Shown piece after piece: positions 59,440 through 64,000 of a stretch of 64,000 bases of DNA (position 1 is its first letter; each line of letters begins with the position of its first letter). Origin of the DNA: Boswellia sacra (lineage: Eukaryota > Streptophyta > Magnoliopsida > Sapindales > Burseraceae). The stretch is taken from the NCBI GenBank assembly GCA_013180625.2, contig SNVD02007448.1, positions 99,501-163,500 of the forward strand, read 5' to 3'. The position numbers and the translations under genes were made by a program. The notes under the pieces were generated by a model, which was given only the letters and a program-made list of their open reading frames with translations, was not told the origin of the DNA and did not search any database.

Positions 59440-60917
59440 GATGGTAGCTAGCGGGCTAGCTAGGGGGGCTGGTGTATATCCAGACGTGATAATCAGATCG
59501 TGTAGAAAATTGATGTTTAATTGAATGCCTTTTTAATTTGTAGAAATATTCTAACCAGGCTAATTAAAAGTAGCGTCTTTATCATAAACATTGCTTTCGA
59601 TCGAGTTGGGTTATTTTCAGTTGTAAGCTTTAGTTGCTATGTAGAAGTTAAAAAGGACAGATTTCTTGTACGCTAATTCCTTATATATATACTTATTTTT
59701 ATATATATTTGCTGAGCTTAGACAAAGACATGTTAGCTTTGATCTCTAAACAATGTTGAAAGTAATATAAAATTATGATTCCTTTATTTTTATTTTTTTA
59801 AATGATCAAAAGGGCATCTTAATTAAGGTAATTATATACTTATAATGAGCAGTACTGCAGCTTATTATTGACAGTACTATATTTGCTAATTGCATGATTG
59901 CATTGATGTCATTAATCTTAAAAAATCCAGGGAGTGACTGCAATCTCCCATCATTATTGCAACTGATAAGTCAAACATTCCTGATATTATATTAATTAAT
60001 TAAGCATAGATGCTTATCCCTCTTTTGAAACACACATATGCGAACACAATTTGAGCCAGAAAATTAAGGCAAGTGTGCGTACTAGTATGACTTTGCTAAT
60101 TGCTACCACTTAACAGTTTTGTGTACTCAACTAAAAGCATTTTTAATCTAATCATATTATTCTATTAGAAAGTGCTTAAAGTCATGATTAATAATCAATC
60201 CCCTTAATTCTCTCTCTCTCTCTCTGTTTTTTTTTTTTTTAGTTAATCCTCAAGTTATTATGTACGAGTGGCATAAGTTGCTTTTCAGAGAATACAGACA
60301 CTTTTATTGTAAGAGAGGAAAACTTAATTGTTTGTCCAACTTTGCCAAAAGAAAAGATAAACCAATTTTAGCCAATGGCTACACATATATATATGGTAAG
60401 GAATATGTATATCATGTACGCAAGAGCTAGCCAGTTAAATATTAAGCATAGATAGACAATGAAATGCCCAAAATTATTCTGATGGTCAAGCTAGGCCATG
60501 ATAGCATTGGCATGTAGATATGAACGCAAATGGGAATTGTACATGAAGATGCTGAATGTTTTATTATATCCTTCCTTGAGTCTCCACGAAATTTGTTTCA
60601 AAAAGAAACTAATTGAACTCTTTATGAAGATTGATGGAAATAGGGAATATTTGACCGGTCTAATCGTTATTATTTTCTATCTTTTTCTGGTTGCGGGTCG
60701 CTTCATGGAACCAATTTCAAATCACTTTAATTACTTTAAGCTAAATCCTAGCTATCACCAGTTAATGGCTTCAAAATTTTGTGTGTTTTCTTCCCTTGCC
60801 CACTGGTGCTCATGGGGTTGTCCATATGCTCTTTTGCATATATATCACAGTACATCCACTCAGCCGCAATATGTCTCTTCGACATTAATTTCTGCTTAAG
60901 CATACATACATATACAT

Positions 60918-60950
<33 letters not shown>

Positions 60951-62022
60951 TATACACACACACATACGTAGATTGTTTGTCATTAAGAGATACATAGGAC
61001 GATAATAAGTAGCCCTGGCTACTTCATGATTTTTATATAGCGTAATGTAGAATCAATTAATTTAGAAATAACAAAAATATTTTATTTATTGATATTGTTA
61101 TGTGCTTTTGTATAGTATTTATCTTTGTTTAAGAAAATTAAGGTTTGTTTCAGAGACTTCTATATATGTGTCAGTTTTCTTTAATCATGTTTTTGCTTCA
61201 TCAAGTTTCCATGGATTTTTTAGTCTATTAACTCTATTCTGAATAATTTTCTTGGATATTATACTTAGTTAATGCTTAAAGCCACATCTTCTACTTATTA
61301 TCCTTCTGTAGCACACATTTACTATAGCTTACTTGTGATGTTTAATTTGTTCTTAATTTGAATACTACATGGAATATTAATATTAAAAGATTTCATATTC
61401 TTGTCACCACTAGACGGGCCACTCCTTGGAGCTAGCTTTATCGGTTTTGATCAAACAATATTAATCACAAGAGGAGGGTTAAGGGTTGAGTGGAGGAAAT
61501 AAAGGTTCTTTTTTATCTTAAATCCTTCGAATTGATGCCTTCTGTCAGGGTTAACCTTAAATTTTCTGATGCCTGAATAAAGCTTTATATCAGCTACTAG
61601 CTTTAGAATTCGGAAAGTGGAATAGCTAGATGTACTATTTTGGTTTCAGATGTTCACATATGATTTTAAGTTTGTTTTGTTAAATGATATTTCTAAAGAA
61701 AATGTCAAATTTACTTTGATTTTCCTGTAGTACACTCTAGGGAAAAATTTCTCCTTTTTCTATAGCCAAGTTTGTCTGTTACACAATAGAAAAGCATGAA
61801 CCTAATTAAGGTACCCAATTACTAATTAGCATTAATAGAGATAAAATGTGTAAATATGAGAGTTGAGAGTTGAACTTGAAAGCAAAAAAAAAAAAAAAAT
61901 AATAATAATAATAAGTGAAAGGAGAAAGATTAACATTTCAAGTTTAGCAATTGGAAATTAGAAAGGAGAACATGAGGAAGATGACCATTCCAAGTTTATT
62001 AGTACTGAAAGTTCTGGAGGTA
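59440..62022. other. Intergenic DNA, no gene recognised
   Basis: The CCT gene's 3'UTR lies at the start. A CATA/TA/CA compound microsatellite occupies 60901-60965, and a poly-A plus (AAT)n tract lies at about 61885-61913. Frames such as 60498-60899 have no recognisable motif. Confidence 0.55.
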
Positions 62023-62899
62023 TGCAGTTATAAATAACAACACAGTAAACTATAATGTAAATCGACACATGAGGATTTTTACGTGGTTCGATTATAAAAA
62101 CCTACGTCCACGGACAGCTATGTAGCTGCAATTCACTATGCTATTGTTTGTACAATCTTTAAAACCTCTTACAGTGCTGACTCACTCTCTCACACAGACC
62201 TAATCTTTGACAAACAAAATCTTCGCAAAGATCCTAAACACTAGTCACACTGTTCACTCTCTATCACAGATAACTTAACAGAACGCTGTTAAGTTATACA
62301 TAACACCCGATGTCTGACACAGAATTACATAAACACTCAACCCTCAAGTTTTCCTAAGTGTCTACTAACTCACTTAGACTTAATCAACAAATCATGTACG
62401 ATTTTTACTCTCATACATGAGAACAAAGACTCAATAATTCAAAGTAATAAAGACATTCCTTTGCGTCAAAGCTTTTTTCTATGAAGTCATGGAATGCCGT
62501 GATCAACAAAAATCTCTCCTTCGCCAAGACACTCTCTCTGTTCTCTATGCCGACTTTTTCATCACTCAAATATATATTGAGAGGTCTTGATCGCAATCTT
62601 CCTAAAAGTCCTGTAAGGATCTCAATCAAGATCACATTAGGATTATGATAAAATAAAATAGGAAGTGTTTATAGTTAATCTCCTAAAGTAATAAGGACAT
62701 ATTAACTATCCTCCTATTTTGATTAGGATACAAGAAATATTATCCTGATCTATAGAGATATTTATTGTGAATCAAAATACTTCCTATAACAATTATCTAG
62801 AAACAGTAAAATAAGAATCAAAATACTTTACTTATTTTTATCACAAGTTAACCAAAAACTTGAACATGTGCATGTCACATGTTTATGTTAACACTAACA
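62023..62899 (-). repeat. 3' LTR of the Copia element
   Basis: Its boundaries are set by terminal TG/CA and the adjacent polypurine tract. The inner boundary (62899) is firm; the outer one (62023) is a best guess because the partner LTR and target duplication are outside the window. Confidence 0.65.
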
Positions 62900-63506
62900 A
62901 TCTCTCCCTTTTTAGCAACTTGTGATGAAAACACTTAACTGTTTCTAAGAACAACACATGATAAGTTAGATATCACTGAAAGTTATCATGAACCATAAAA
63001 CAGACAAATATCCCATGCAAAGAAATCATCAGAAAGCTGTTGTGAATCTCATAACAGCACACTGTCACGAGATATATGACTGAACAAAGTGCTAAGTGAA
63101 GTTTCACTAGTACACGTAAACTCAGCTACAGAACAAATGAAAATATATGTCAAACACAGTTGCACTCAAAATCATTTACAACATTCATTCAATTTGCTGG
63201 GGCAGAATATCAATTTGCTGGGGCAGATTATCACAATGCAACAAGCCATTCAAGTGCACACAACATATAAAAGATAGTTCATTCTCCCCCTCACTTCTTA
63301 CTTATTCCTTTGAGAAACAAGTAACACAAAAACAAAATTAGTAAGCAAAGAGAATAAGATAACAAAAATGACAGCAAAATAAAAATAGTTTAGCAAGCAA
63401 AATAAAGCAGCAATAGAATCTAAAAGCAAAAAAAAATAAAAGCCAGCCAAGTGCTCCCCCTTGATGTGATCTTCTCCCCCTTGATTTCAGCACAAGGGGC
63501 CAAAAT

Positions 63507-63990
63507 CTAACTAAGTCTGGGAGACTTTCTGACAGGTGGTGAGGTAGAGCTGCCAGGGCGTTTGATGGATTTGCGAGCCACATTTTTAAACCAGCGTTTA
63601 GGAGTAGAGGTTGGCTGATCAGATGGAACTTGTTCTGGTTGAGCTGCAACTGGTGCTGTTGGTGCAGAAGGAGCTGGTGCTGGAGGAGCTTCAATTGTAT
63701 CCGAGGAAATGGCAGTAACTTCAGCAACTACTCTGCATATCTCCGTCTTGATTCTTTTTGCACTTGTTTCAGTGGTTTGAGCATGTGGTTGGGAAGATGG
63801 AACTGGTGACTCAGTTGCTAGAAGAGGGGGTGATGGTGAATGAAATTCTTCTTCAGTTGCTGTAGGGACAGGAATATCCAGGGATTCTTTCTCAGCAAGT
63901 GGTGAGGTCTGATTCATTCCGGAATCTGTTTTTGTTGGTACATCTGAATCAGATTCATCTTGCAAAGTGGGAGCTGATTTGTCTGATTTC
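63507..63990 (-). pseudogene. C-terminal part of the third (envelope-position) ORF of the Copia element
   Basis: The minus-strand frame is open for about 160 codons and ends in KSPRLS followed by a stop. It is rich in Pro, Ser, Thr and Ala, with a basic end (RWFKNVARKSIKRPG). SIRE-type plant Copia elements carry an ORF of this kind between pol and the 3' LTR; its function is unknown. A TAG lies in the same frame near 63990, close to the window edge, with similar-looking sequence on both sides, so the ORF is probably interrupted by a nonsense mutation. No ATG is required to start inside the window. Confidence 0.5.
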
Positions 63991-64000
63991 TACTTCTTCT

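Larger units (their letters stand above)
62023..64000 (-). mobile_element. Copia LTR retrotransposon, SIRE/Maximus-like, 3' end (continues beyond window)
   Basis: On the minus strand the LTR begins TGTTAGTGTTAAC and is preceded by the purine tract AAAAAGGGAGAGAT (62900-62914 in plus coordinates), the usual plant Copia arrangement. The LTR runs to about 62023, where it ends TGCA (877 bp). Inward, several GGGGGAG-type purine runs occur (about 63284, 63455, 63473), a hallmark of the long non-coding stretch next to the 3' LTR in SIRE-type elements. A frame in the envelope-like position lies at 63507-63990. The 5' part, with gag and pol, is outside the window, so the clade call rests on these 3' features. 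Confidence 0.72.

Noticed and set aside
60498..60899. 133-codon frame downstream of the CCT gene
   Set aside because: Composition is like translated AT-rich DNA and it runs into a CATA microsatellite.

Overview
This is an AT-rich piece of flowering-plant nuclear DNA, most likely from a eudicot. It has plant-specific gene families (CCT-motif protein, PMEI-domain protein, plastid-type acetylornithine aminotransferase, plant cyclin T, CYP59), GT-AG introns, and both complete and decayed plant transposons. No genus can be named from the sequence alone.

Layout. 1-8465: a decayed minus-strand Ty3/gypsy chromovirus (Tekay/Del-like) with 2-kb LTRs; the left LTR is cut by the window edge. It sits in older repeat DNA (8466-11380) that also holds an 847-bp minus-strand TRIM element with a perfect 5-bp target duplication. 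11381-14405 is AT-rich intergenic DNA. 14406-20519 is a 6.1-kb non-autonomous CACTA element bounded by ATT target duplications. It carries broken fragments of at least three host genes: a DDX3-like DEAD-box helicase, an ACD6/ITN1-like ankyrin protein and a TRB-type Myb/H15 telomere-repeat-binding factor.

The gene-rich part follows: a PMEI-domain protein (21838-22398), acetylornithine aminotransferase (23779-26607), a TPR protein with an acidic tail (28154-30143), cyclin T (33550-37634, plus strand), the multidomain cyclophilin CYP59 (38713-45859, minus strand, convergent with cyclin T), an At4g15545-like coiled-coil protein (49926-53059) and a CCT-motif protein (57818-59439). Between CYP59 and the At4g15545-like gene is a 1.8-kb Mutator-like candidate (46501-48310) with long terminal inverted repeats around gene-like sequence. 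Three copies of one MITE family lie in intergenic spaces. The window closes with the 3' end of a minus-strand Copia element of SIRE/Maximus type (62023 to the edge), with its LTR, a polypurine tract and an envelope-position ORF.

How the genes relate. Most host genes are unrelated housekeeping or regulatory genes in ordinary plant order. The exception is the convergent pair cyclin T and CYP59, both of which act on the RNA polymerase II C-terminal domain in characterised plants. The strongest unusual features are the gene-fragment-collecting CACTA element, the possible Pack-MULE, the intact TRIM, and the expanded charged repeat tail of CYP59. Exon boundaries were set by hand from splice sites, reading frame and remembered family structure; no alignment was run.
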